Positions 47,946 to 58,880 of a stretch of 64,000 bases of DNA are shown here, piece after piece. The stretch's first letter is position 1. Every line of letters begins with the position of its first letter. The notes below the pieces were generated by a model that was not told the origin of the DNA, made no database searches, and worked only from the letters and a program-made list of their open reading frames with translations. The position numbers were made by a program, and so were the translations under genes. This DNA is from Eumeta japonica (Eukaryota; Arthropoda; Insecta; Lepidoptera; Psychidae): contig BGZK01000535.1 in assembly GCA_005406025.1 (NCBI GenBank), positions 186,001 to 250,000 of the forward strand, in the 5' to 3' direction.

Positions 47946-49615
47946 GTATATCGTGAAGTATCTGGATAATACGTGTCTAAAAAAAATACATCGTATATCA
48001 TATCAAAGATAATAAGCGTAGAGACATCACATGACCGTATTTTTATTGTGTGCTAGCTGCGCCCACAGAAATATAAACGGAAATTTATTTTTATAATTGT
48101 ATATTGCCCCACATATCGCCCCACGGTGGGTTCATGCTACCAATGCGAGTACGTAACCACTACAAGTTACCTTGTGAAGAGTCATCCACTGGTCTTGGAG
48201 ATTAATATGTTCAAACAGACACCAAGTATTTGAAAATATGTAGTCTCATAGTATTCCGTCATATTCCCAACACCAACTGCAATCAGTTTTAAAAAAATAT
48301 TTTCAAAGTAGAGACAGAACCGTTTTACAGTTTTATAATTCGCTAAACTGATAAAACAAACTAAATGAGGTTGAAATTGTTTTGAGTAAATTCATTTCGA
48401 AATGTCAGGTGACATTCTTTTTATTTATGCATTACAGTTTCGTCATTTGCATATCTTAAGAAAATATTTTTTTTTTGTTTGTTTTTAATGCACGAAACGC
48501 AAACATCGGTTTATTTAAGTATAGTTTATAAATATAATGATGAGCGGTTGAGAAAAATTTTGTTAAATTGCTAAATTGAATGTTATAAATAATTATTATA
48601 TTATCTACCTGTAATAATAGGAAATTATTTATTAGTTAAAATATCTTTAAATTTTAGACAAAAATGTATAGACAATGCTAAGTTAATATCTAAGACTAGT
48701 ATGTCAAGTAAAAAAAGCACGACGATAACTAAGCATTCCATGTCTTGTTTCATATATAAGCAACAACTTAAAAGCTAAGAGATTTCTAAGCATATCGTAA
48801 ATCTAGGATAAATCAAAAGATTTTTTGGATGTTAGCGACATATTAGCCGGAGAATTTGACTAAAACTAGAAGACATTTCGATGTTCAAGCATAGATACAT
48901 GGATCATTTATTTATGCTTTTAATGTGTTGTCAGTTCATAGTAATCAAGAAATATTGAAATTTACTGTGACAATTTTAATAATAACCCATATGGTTTTTT
49001 TTTTCAGTATACTCATTTCTCGTTTTTCTTGTGTGAGGTAATTTTCGTCATTGTATCTTCTTCGATTGCCATCTGAGGAACACATTCGCATACATCCTTT
49101 GTTACACATGTATATCAAGACTTTTTCGTACTAATTATTTTTAGAGAGTTCTTAGAAGACTAAACTCGAGCATAGATCACACATACATAAGCTTCATATC
49201 CATGTCAGGGTTTTTATCGTGAGAACGATTTTCTACAATAATTCCGACTTTGTTTCCGTATCGCAACCCTACATATGCGTCTCGATCGTTATCCGATCAT
49301 GATATTAACGATACCCCAAACCTATTCCCAATTGCGTTACCTATCCTGACTTCTGTCCCCGTCATGACTGCAATACCAATCCTTATTCCGATCTAGATCT
49401 AGAGTTTGATTATTGTTTCTATTGCCTAAAATACGTGCACTCCATATAATGAGGCACTGTAAAAATCCTTAAGACTTTGAAAGCGCTTGCGACAGTTCAA
49501 GACGGAGCTCGTAAATGAGATTGCCATGAAAACTCGAAATTCACTGAAGTCATTAAGATTTTTCCAAAGTCCCCCCAACATTATTCTTATTGTACAATTA
49601 GAATTTTATTTTATA
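47946..49615. other. AT-rich, no gene recognised
   Basis: A GC-richer patch lies at 48050-48200. A pyrimidine-rich degenerate repeat-like stretch (49220-49400, repeating CCGAT/CCAAT-like words) resembles the reverse strand of the purine-rich region at 58330. Confidence 0.4.
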
Positions 49616-49621
49616 ACTTTA

Positions 49622-49690
49622 TTAATTAATTAGTTACACACTTAATTGTCGTGAAACATTGGTACGTAGAATTTGTAACTAATTAATTAG
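49622..49690. repeat. hairpin of TAATTA-rich arms
   Basis: TTAATTAATTAGTTACA and TGTAACTAATTAATTAG are inverted copies separated by about 35 bp. The arms themselves are homeodomain-type motifs. Confidence 0.7.
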
Positions 49691-49728
49691 TTGTTAAGAT
49701 AAACAGAAAACTAACACCCGCTCGGGTA

Positions 49729-49860
49729 CTCCATATCTGTCAATCCTCTCGAATGAGTATTCAAGCCCTTGCACGAGAACTCTTATTGGAAGATCAAAAT
49801 CGAGGATCGGCTGTCGATTGTATGCTGCATGTTACTACTACATGTCGCAGGTCAATTTAC
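49729..49860 (+). repeat. unclassified interspersed repeat, copy B
   Basis: Partner of 9690-9830: ATCTGTCAATCCTCTCGAAT at the left and GTATGCTGCATGTTACTAC with a TGTCGCAGG at the right. Confidence 0.6.
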
Positions 49861-50169
49861 GAAAAACGCTGAATTACATCAATTTAAATTTTCACCATAA
49901 GCCTAAAAATAAGCTTTCGCTTACAAACGTCAAAAATAAGGGAACAACTATAATACAGTTTATCAATATTTCTTTTAACTTGTTTGGAGATAGAGTTCCA
50001 AAACCCCCTGGTTAGACTTAATGCTTAATTCGATTATATAGAAACTTTTGTACGAAATTACAAATTTCAAGATTTGGAGGCTTGAGTATGCCTATCAAAA
50101 AACAAAACCAATCGTCTTTTAATTGGATTTGTTCGGATTGGAATAGAATATTATTATTCCCGTATAGCG

Positions 50170-50485
50170 CCTGTACACTGTCTTTCGTATCGGTAAATGT
50201 GTCCCCGTGACGCGATACTAAGTGCCCCAAAGGTGGGCCGGCCTGTCCGCCGTTATCGAGCATTTAATAAAGAGACGGCGCGATGATCGAGTGCCGTCGA
50301 TATCCGTGCCAAGGGTCCGCCATTACGGGGCGACAACCGGTGACCGATCGCCGCTTCCTACATTGCGCCCGCGCTTGCCGCCCGCCGCCCGCCTCACCCC
50401 CGCGCTCGAGAGACAATACCGTCGACGTCATTATCTGTCATCTAAACAAAATGTCCGCTAATTGGCCCCGCAAAATGGTGCATAT
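50170..50485. promoter_or_regulatory. CpG-rich block
   Basis: GC-rich core at 50270-50420, ending with GTCATTATCTGTCATC and CTAATTGGCCCCGC motifs that alternate AT and GC words. Frames on the plus strand are Arg/Pro-rich artefacts. Candidate conserved element. Confidence 0.38.
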
Positions 50486-51505
50486 ACCAGCTACATACCT
50501 TAATTTCCAATAAGTATTTGTAACGATTGAACCACTGTAGCAGTTTAAGCTGTAGGGCTTAAATGGGCAATTTTCACATTTTCATTCTTACACCAAACTT
50601 GAAACATTTAATAATTCAATAGAAACATTTTGATTACGCCCTTTCTAGGAAAGCAAGTCGTTTTATTTGGATATGTATAAAGTTTTAAGATAGAATCGTA
50701 AATAAGTAAACGAACTTATTATTGTCATTCTTGTAACCAACTACAAGTAAATGTCCAGAGCTGCATTTAGTTACCTAAGACTATTGACTAATTTTACCTA
50801 CATATACCTTAATCGATAAGACAGAATAATATCATCATTAGCGAATTTAAGAAGTTGCGTTTCATCATTTTAAGATGCACGGCTAACAAGAAAACTAAGG
50901 TTAAATTCTTACCAATTTATTTTCAGATATTATTATGTAAATCATATATTATTTTGCACGTTTATTGATTTCACGGAATTAATTTCAAAGATAATTTATC
51001 GATATTGTGTCATTTTTCACGAATTCCAAACTACGTGATTCATTAATGCCCCGATTTATAAAACATTGAAATAAACAAATGACATGAATTGCTTTCAAAA
51101 AAACGATGTTGCATACCTTGAAAGAGAATAAACATATTATAATAAAAAGCAATGATCAGTCCCCTCGAGACGAGATCAAAACAAGTAAGTTGCGTAACAC
51201 CTCCTGTTCAAGTTTAGCAATCTCGAATGTGAACTCAGTTTGATTTGTTTTATTTGTCCAATACAGATTGCTATTAAACTTAGTATACTTTAAAATAACT
51301 TTATTATGTCAGCAGTTAGCAAATAGTGATCTATATAGATAAATATGTAAATGTTCGCCTGTTAAAAATCTTAAGTATCCGAAAGTTCTTAGCGGATCGC
51401 TTTATAATTTTGACACAACCTTGCATATTACCACTTCTGCTACTACCTGATATTAGAATTTATCTTGAGATCGTCCGCATTTATTACTATTGTACTGTAT
51501 CTATT
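50486..51505. other. AT-rich stretch, nothing recognised
   Basis: No gene or classified repeat. Confidence 0.5.
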
Positions 51506-51509
51506 CTGA

Positions 51510-51935
51510 TGATATTTTATTCATAAAAAGATCACACGGAAACTTTTTCAAACGTCCATACTCAAGCGTACTGAAACTTTCAGTATCAGTATTCAGTATC
51601 AGCGATAAAATGTAGTCGTAGAAAACGGCATTTATCTGCTTTTTCAAATGTATTCCGCCACAGACTAATTTTGCATGAGAGGTAACGGTTGATGGGAGCA
51701 TTATTGTGGTTCCCGAGAAGGGATATCTCCAATTACTTCGTGGTAAACATTCACTGCATCTTGAGCGTTTGTGCATTTATTTTCCCGCAACTTTCCCTTG
51801 ATTTCAAGGAATGAACAAAAATTGTAAGGTGTAGATCCAAGTAGATGAGCATTATTATATTTTTGTGTTAAAAAATTCAAATACTCCATAGTAAGGTGAT
51901 TCGTGTGAGGAAAAGCATTGTCGTAAAAAATTATT
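51510..51935 (-). mobile_element. mariner-like element, C-terminal relic
   Basis: On the minus strand FYDNAFPHTNHLTMEYLNFL (third catalytic-Asp region, family form HHDN) is followed by STPYNFCSFLEIKGKLREN and CTNAQDAVNVYHEV. A frameshift follows, then a KLVCGGIHLKKQ segment that matches the usual end of the transposase. The N-terminal two thirds are absent. Related to, but not obviously the same copy type as, the relics at 16845 and 19635. Confidence 0.75.
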
Positions 51936-52144
51936 TATATAGAAAGAAGAATAATACTTAACGTGAATCGAGAGAACTTTCAAAGATATTATAAAAAAAT
52001 CTGCATAATGTCATAAAGGAAAAAGAATTGATGGCTAGTGAAGAAAATTATACGAATGATATGACGGAGCTTAGAAACTTTTCAAGAGCTGGAGAAAATG
52101 AGATATCTGTTTTAAAATCATATTCACGACAGGAAATAATTGGA

Positions 52145-52815
52145 AAAAAACTTGCCAAGAGCGTGTCGGACCATGGGGTTTCGTAGCCACTATTACAAAG
52201 AAATGCACAACAGATGAAAAAAATACATTGTTACACTTCTTCCATGTTTCCCGTACAGAAAAGTTATAAGCACTTTAGTCGCCTATTAGTACAAAAACAA
52301 GTAGGTATGTCGGCTATTAAAATTAAACTAGTGCAAACTAAAGTGCATCAGCAAAAGAACGTATTTTAATGCACTTACGAGATTTCCTTTAAAAGCGTAG
52401 TTTTTTGGCAATAACTCAAAAACAGCTGACTGACGGCCGCGCTCTTAGTGTTTAATTGAACAGTATATATTATTTTGTTTTTTATGAACGGACTTAGGTT
52501 AAGAATTGTTTTGTATTTTATCGAATATTGTGTGTGTTTATTAAGAGAGTTTGAATAATTGCGTTTTATTACCCGGATAGAAATTAGTTGTTAGAAATTG
52601 TTAATTGTGTGATTTTTATCTATTTAGCTTAATTTGTACATTTATTGAGTTTTAATGGAATTTATTGTATTGTTTATTGTGTTTTTAATCTTGTCATGTT
52701 TACTTTATTGTGTATATTATGTTTTTATCATATTTTATCGTAAATACGAATTTACTGTGATGTAAATTCGTAACTATAAGGGTTCTGTTTTTACCATTTT
52801 GGTTCGGAACCCTAA
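52145..52815 (+). repeat. GGTTCCGTA / CGGAACCCT lepidopteran repeat, second full copy
   Basis: The head AACTTGCCAAGAGCGTGTC, then GGGGTTTCGTAGCC, and the tail GGTTCGGAACCCTAAGAA match the copy at 32326. GCACTTTAGTCGC-like and GTGCATCAGCAAAAG words also recur in both. It contains a perfect 11-bp hairpin near its right end. Confidence 0.72.
52745..52772. repeat. perfect hairpin inside the repeat
   Basis: TACGAATTTAC and GTAAATTCGTA form an 11-bp perfect stem around the loop TGTGAT. Confidence 0.85.
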
Positions 52816-54085
52816 GAACGGAAAAATTCAAGAAGTATTCCGCCTCATCAGTGTTAAATTTATATCACGACTGACCTTAAGAAACCTGGTGGATATTATT
52901 ATAAATATGTAGACAATAATCTAAAAGAGCATCCGAGCTAATTCCGTTACGGTATACCGTATGTAATATATTCTTATTACTTCTATCTAGAAATCCAAGT
53001 TTTAACATTAAGTTTTACCTTGCAAAACGAGCATACATTGTCCTACACTCAAAAAATATCGGTAACTCGCAACACGGGCCGGGTAATTAGAACTTAGAGT
53101 AAAAAAAAAATTTGAAAAATTTTGATTAACATTTATACGATTACATCCGATATATAAACATCCTTATTCGTGGGCTAAACGAAAATAAATAAATAGGTAA
53201 AAAAATGTTACTGATCCAATTAATACTTTTTATTTTGTTACAACCTACATTGATAGTCTTAGCCACAACTGACAACAATTCGTACAGTATGGCGAAATAA
53301 ATAATTCCAATGTCGCTTGCTGGGTTGATTATAATATGATTCTATAAGCTTAAAAGTTCTGTCAGATATTTTCGTCAGTAGTTTAAGGAAAAAAATAGAA
53401 CTGTGTATAGTGCAAGAAGTATAATTACTTCATGTTTGTTTTTTCAAATAGGAAGTGCAATAACTTTGATAAATGTTTCAAATAAACTTCATTATTCCGA
53501 ATTAATCTCTTTGATACACGCGGTCATATTATATATGTATTTTTTAAAAAACTACAAGTTTTTTATTAATAATCTATTAATCTCAATATTGAGTTTACAT
53601 ATAATGAACAAAAAAAAAAACTTAAATCGTAAATTAAATTGCTATGTTATAAACTTGAATAGCTATGACGGATCTTTAATAAATTATTGTATAATTATAC
53701 AATACTCATAAAATAATATAAAATATCCATTACAGACGTGTTCTATCTAACACAAGCAATAATTAATACTAAGAATAATGGAATCTGTTTACCTAAATGA
53801 TAAATTGAAATTTAGTATTAAATTATTATAATAGGTTACTTTAAATATTTAAATAGCTACTAAATTGTAAGAGGTTAAAAAATATTAATTTGAATCTGAA
53901 AATTATAGCTCAATTAATTTTTCTGTTTACTAGACCATTTATCCGGCTAATTTGAAATTCAATTGCAAATAAATTTATAATACATTATGAATTCTTGACA
54001 ACAACCTCTTAACAATACTAAATATTTTTTTTCTATACAAGCGCCTAAATAATAAGCTTTTCATGTTTTTAACTTGTAAAGTGAT
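52816..54085. other. very AT-rich stretch, nothing recognised
   Basis: The 102-codon plus-strand frame at 53403-53711 is Ile/Leu/Asn/Tyr-rich and looks like composition, not a gene. Confidence 0.5.
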
Positions 54086-54089
54086 CGAA

Positions 54090-54281
54090 GCCTTATATAA
54101 ATTTTAATCCCCTATTTCATCCCTTTCAAGGTTTATTTTTGTGACAAAAGATCATTTCCTTCTCCCAAGTCCGTTCTATCCCTATATCGAATTTCACCCA
54201 AATTGAATCAGCGATTTAGGTGTGAAAAACGTAACAGACATACAGAGACACTTTCCCATTTGTAATATTAGTATGGATATC
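54090..54281 (+). mobile_element. SINE/RTE-type repeat tail
   Basis: AATCAGCGATTTAGGTGTG, then AACAGACATACAGAGACAC and TAATATTAGTATGGAT form the standard end of a very common lepidopteran dispersed repeat. Confidence 0.6.
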
Positions 54282-54496
54282 GATGTGACTATCCCCGATT
54301 GAGAATCAACCAATCCCTTTGACTTGACTTTCCTTCCTAAATTTCTTAAAAATATTTTGCGTCACTGTCCACAAGCTGTTTCGAAAAGGATTAGGACATT
54401 ATAATACATATGTTTCAGCATGTTGTTTTTAAGGCGTTTTTGTTTGCAGTAGATTCGGCTGTGTATCGTGTGTTATTAAAATGAGAAGCTGCATAC

Positions 54497-54742
54497 GTGC
54501 CAATCACAAGCACAGCGCCAAAGCAAAATGTGCTGGAAGCTTTTTTTTCTCATAGCAGCTTAAACAATATCGTGCTTAATGCTGTTGAATATGTCTTTGA
54601 TATCGACTTGAATAATACTTCTGTCAGCTTTTTCAGGCGCCATGGAGAAGGTCCGAGTGGCACGCATTGTCGCTTGGCATCTAAAGCGGGTGCTGAAACC
54701 GAGTTAGTGGGACTGAGGAAAGGTCGGTATTTCATCTTTTAG
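54497..54742 (+). other. 81-codon open frame, unknown
   Basis: Contains PSGTHCRLASKAGAETELVG and ends in TAG. The composition is more protein-like than most frames here, and an acceptor-like TCAGCTTTTTCAG occurs inside it at about 54638. No domain recognised. Possible mobile-element remnant. Confidence 0.18.
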
Positions 54743-55555
54743 TGTATGACAACAATTTTTGCCGCCAATCTCTGAAATGCAAATCCTGCAGTAATGAGTT
54801 CAATGCACGGAACATTAGATCCATTCTCGCAGATAATACCTTTTGTAAATAACTCATGCTAACTCACACTTTATTCGTGAAGGGACAGACGACGAGGCTT
54901 AGCTGACGATTGAGTAAAGAAGTTAATCAGTATAGTGATACCTGGTAATAGTGATAGCCAGCAGAGAGTGACGAAATTTTCTTGAGGTACTATGGGATAT
55001 TATTTCTATGGCCTGAGTCTGATCGAGGATGTGTTAGAGAAGTTTAAAATATCACACTTAGGAACATTAACTGTTGATGGTCAATATGAAAAGTCCGGAA
55101 TCAGCGAAATATGTACACAAATAGCAAGAAAGCGCATGGCTTTTTCTCTCTAAGAGACGAGAGTACCGCGTAGCCCTGGTCTGCTACTGGCCCGTCAGAA
55201 ACTAAAAGATCGACCGCTTCTTTAAGATTAGCCTCGTAGACTTTTAAGTGGATGGATTTATGGACCGAAGGGTTTTTATATTTTTTACGTTTTTAAGTTG
55301 GTCTGAAATGTATTGTTTCTGGATGATGCATTTGGCTTTATTTGTAAGGCTACCATGATCCATACGTAGGTGATATTTCTATTTCTCCAAAGCTAGAGTC
55401 GGTCATTTCATCTATCAAAAGTGTGGGCATATTTTGAGAACGCCCTTTGTTATCACTAAAAGGTAATCTATTAACAAAACGACCGTATTATTTTTGCTTA
55501 CTCAACAAAAATAAAACCAGGGCGTTATTTCATAGCGTGGCACAATCGTGTGATT
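54743..55555. other. no gene recognised
   Basis: Mixed-composition DNA without a readable domain or repeat signature. Confidence 0.4.
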
Positions 55556-55559
55556 CATT

Positions 55560-55965
55560 GAGAATACTTTCTTTGCCCGAACGAAATTTCATAAATATTC
55601 AATATCGATTTATTCATCGGGCGCCGCGGCCGTCAGCCCGGACTGGTCCGTTTTCACCTTCGCCGAAATCGGGCGAGCGTCAACAATAAATCACGGGCGC
55701 GGAGCTGACTCGATTCGGTCCATTACGATATCGGCAACGGGCGCAATTTGCCGTAAGCTAATTGTGTCGTTCACCGGCCATTATACTTTAGATGTGTCCG
55801 ATAGTTTCTGTTCGTGTTGAAAAATAAAATTTATCGATCTAACGTAATAATAGCTTATTACGTTTCAGTGCATTCGATACTGTCAATTACGCAGCGATAA
55901 TGGTCCGAGTGACGCTTATCGAGATGTAATTTCGAATTTAAGCGCTGTAATGTATATTTACCTTG
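55560..55965. promoter_or_regulatory. CpG-rich block
   Basis: Core at 55615-55735 with alternating GC-rich words and AT motifs (AATATCGATTTATTC, CAATAAATC, GCTAATTGTG). Candidate conserved enhancer. Confidence 0.38.
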
Positions 55966-56260
55966 CCAATAATCGCTAACAGTGTAATACGCAAGCGATG
56001 TATGAATTAGTGTATTGTTATTTGTTATTATTTGACAACGTTTTTGTGAGCAATTAGTGCTTTCTTTTTTTTTTTGTCTTATAAGTTACTGCGTATTAAA
56101 ATGTTTATTCTATAACTAATTCGATTTAATTAAATAACATGGTGTTTTAGATCAATTCAAGATATTTTAAATTAATAATTATAATCTATGTTAGTGCATT
56201 AAATATCCAAAAATAAGATACTATACCCTTTTGTAGTGGATATTTTATCGCTCTCCACTT
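55966..56260. other. AT-rich stretch, nothing recognised
   Basis: Low-complexity DNA. Confidence 0.5.
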
Positions 56261-56263
56261 ATT

Positions 56264-56470
56264 TCTTTTTAACAGACTCTAAAAACGAAGGAGGTTCTAT
56301 TTTTCTCTGTACATTTTTTGTATGTTCAGCGATAATTTTGTCAAATGACGATCGATTTTGAATTTTTTTTTTGTTTGAAATAGTATACTCCCGAAATGGT
56401 CCTAAGACCAGGAAGCCGGAAGGTCCTATTCATACTGCTTTGAATGCATTTTCTTTAATAATTTTTTCGA
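56264..56470 (+). repeat. diverged AACCGACTT-type repeat
   Basis: TTTTTAACAGACTCTAAAAA followed by ACGAAGGAGGTTCTA and a TTGTTTGAAATAGT segment keep the order of the copy at 42584 with more substitutions. Confidence 0.5.
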
Positions 56471-56589
56471 CCTCGTCTTTGAGGACTTAAAATGGATTTA
56501 TTAATGCGTACTATGGCTTAAAAAAATATAATAAGACGACGGCGCCTCGTGAGAGTCTGACGTAGAAATAAGTACGTAAGGGTGGGATC

Positions 56590-56830
56590 TCGCAGGAGCA
56601 CAGAAGCGCTCGGATATGTTAATCGCGTATTTTGAGATCGTAGACAGTGCTAGATCCCTGCGCAAAGTACTGATTTCTAACGCACCGGTAGGTGTCCGTG
56701 ACTGCCCGGCAGAACTTGTAATGGACTACTTGAAGCTTCAGGTATAGTGCGGTCGGGGCAGAGGAAGCAAACATGAGAGACGCGTACGTCTTCACTGCCG
56801 TTATACGCTTCATGTACATGCATTATTACA
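56590..56830 (-). mobile_element. non-LTR retrotransposon remnant (reverse transcriptase C-terminal region)
   Basis: The minus-strand frame reads AVKTYASLMFASSAPTALYL, then KLQVVHYKFCRAVTDTYRCV, then RNQYFAQGSSTVYDLKIRD. This matches the conserved region after the thumb of Jockey-clade reverse transcriptases (family pattern: P-MTYAS--FA, then LQ--Q-KFCR, then RN). The catalytic domain is absent. Sequence to about 56930 may belong to the same element. Confidence 0.65.
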
Positions 56831-58035
56831 TCTAAATTTTTGTTTACAAATTTTTTTACTGTTAGTTACCTTTAGGAGGTGATTGTATGCTGCCACAGAG
56901 TTTTCTGTGGGTCTCTCTGAGGCCTACAATACTCTAAGACAGTAATTTGCTGCATTTCTTAAGCGATAAGCGATAAGCATATAAGCGATTCAAATACAAT
57001 GAAAATAATTACGTATTGTTAGTGTTTTCACTATAGCAACGACAGTTTAATTATTTGCATTCTGATGTGCAATCTTTATGAAATTCTTTCGTAGAACAAT
57101 AATTATTAGCTGCCTATATCTCCCGCAGTTAAATGAGCAACTGATCATTTAAGTGCAAAAAGGTTAAGTTTGGAATACTTATTCCAAATTTTACAGACAG
57201 CTGGGTGTTTTTTCTTCCATCACATACATCTACTTGAAAGAAATAAACTTTTTTTCGAATAATAATGACATTTTTTTCAGTGAAACTCTTTTTGAAATCG
57301 TAATAACACATTTACATTGGCTGATTTAAAATGATCTCTATTCTCGCTGAAAATAATATAATAAATGACAATTATTGATATAGTGTTTTGCCTTAAACTG
57401 AACGCAAAACTTAAGCATTACGCCTTGTATAACATATAAGACAGTTTGCCCAAAAAACCTAAGTTTGTTATAGCAGAGACTACACTATTGTGTGATTCAT
57501 TTAAACATCCTTGAAACTGTGGCTCTTTGAAGACCGACCGTCCATGTGTAACTATGTAGTATTTATATCTAAAAATATGTCAACTTTTATTTTGGAATTT
57601 ATTACTATATTATTATCAATGTCCAACAATAAATTGTACCTTATTTCGATAATACTGATAAGTGACTATTCTGAAAATTCACACAAAATTGGTTCAAAAC
57701 GTACTTGTCTTTCACAAGAGGTGTCCCGATAATAATTTCATTTCTCTCACAGCGTACGCGGCGATCGATTGTATCTCTCCCACCTTACAATTCACACGTA
57801 GCAAATATTCGACCGTGAGTTATACACAACCATAGTTAATTGACCCATTCAAACACTAAATATACCTTTAAAATGTGTGATTTTGCAAAAATAAGGCGGC
57901 TATTAATTCGCGACATCTGATCTATTCAGGGCTATAGCGTACAAGTGAATGGTCTCACCTGTCTCTCTCGCTCTAATATACGCGTATATTAGTTCTGTCT
58001 GTTTTGCGTTTCCGACCTAACAGGAGTATATACTA
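56831..58035. other. AT-rich stretch, no gene recognised
   Basis: A patch at 57750-58010 is slightly GC-richer with no feature. Confidence 0.5.
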
Positions 58036-58037
58036 AA

Positions 58038-58300
58038 TCTATAAATATAAAATTACATATTCTGACTGACTGGTTAATTTATCAACATCCAGGCTAAACC
58101 ACAAGACCCAGAAAATTAAATTTTCATAGTATATTTCTATAATGATGATACTAATAAAGGTAGAAATTTTATATTCTGTTCTTAAAGAGTGAAGGTTTAT
58201 ATGGAAGTACCATTAGCTTTCAAGTTACAGCCGTGGCAATTACGACATTAGGGCTCTGTTTAAGAATTCAATAAACTCGAATAGGGTATATATTAATTCG
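58038..58300 (+). mobile_element. probable Helitron-like 5' part
   Basis: TCTATAAATATAAAATTAC, then TCTGACTGACTGG, a CATCCAGGCTAAACC segment and AAATTTTCATAG follow the order of common lepidopteran Helitron-type repeats. No 3' CTAG end was found. Confidence 0.4.
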
Positions 58301-58329
58301 GCCAGAAAGGTTATGAAGTGGGTATTCAA

Positions 58330-58880
58330 AATTTGTGTGGGGGCTCTTTTATTTTTATAGATCGAGTCATAGAAATTTGGATTTGACCTTTTCCTTTCAA
58401 GCAAATTACGCCTCCTTCGAGGACGGGGTAGGTATTCAAAAACCTAAAATGAAAACGGCTTTGTAAAGAGAACGGGACAGGAGTCAAATTTAGAACGATA
58501 TGGGGGTGGGATGAATATAGACTGGAAAAGGCTCGATAAACAACAGTGGGGCGGAAATCAAAACTAAAAGTAAGATGGAGGTGAGATGAATCTAGAGTCA
58601 AAACGTTTTCGTAACCGAGAGCGGGAATGGGATGGAATTAAGAGCGACACAGAGCGACGAAAATTCTAAAACATCATCGGCATTTAGCCGAGACCGTGAC
58701 AAACAACGGTAGAAGTTAAAGTAGGACGACGGTCGGTAAAATTCAAAACGAAATCAGAACTCCACCGGCATCGAATTTCGCGTAGGACGGGAATGCGAAG
58801 CATCTACGAAGATTCAATTACCAGACAGTGGAAGCGGAGCAAACCGAAATGCGATCGGGAGCAGGACAGGACGGCTGGCC
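58330..58880 (+). repeat. purine-rich degenerate repeat region
   Basis: A strong G+A bias on the plus strand with recurring words such as GGGATGAAT, GGGATGGAATT, GACGGGAATG and CGGAAATCAAAA at irregular spacing. It looks like a decayed array of short units (GGGATnGGAATC-like). Confidence 0.45.

Noticed and set aside
53403..53711. 102-codon plus-strand frame
   Set aside because: Composition follows very AT-rich DNA. No domain or start context.
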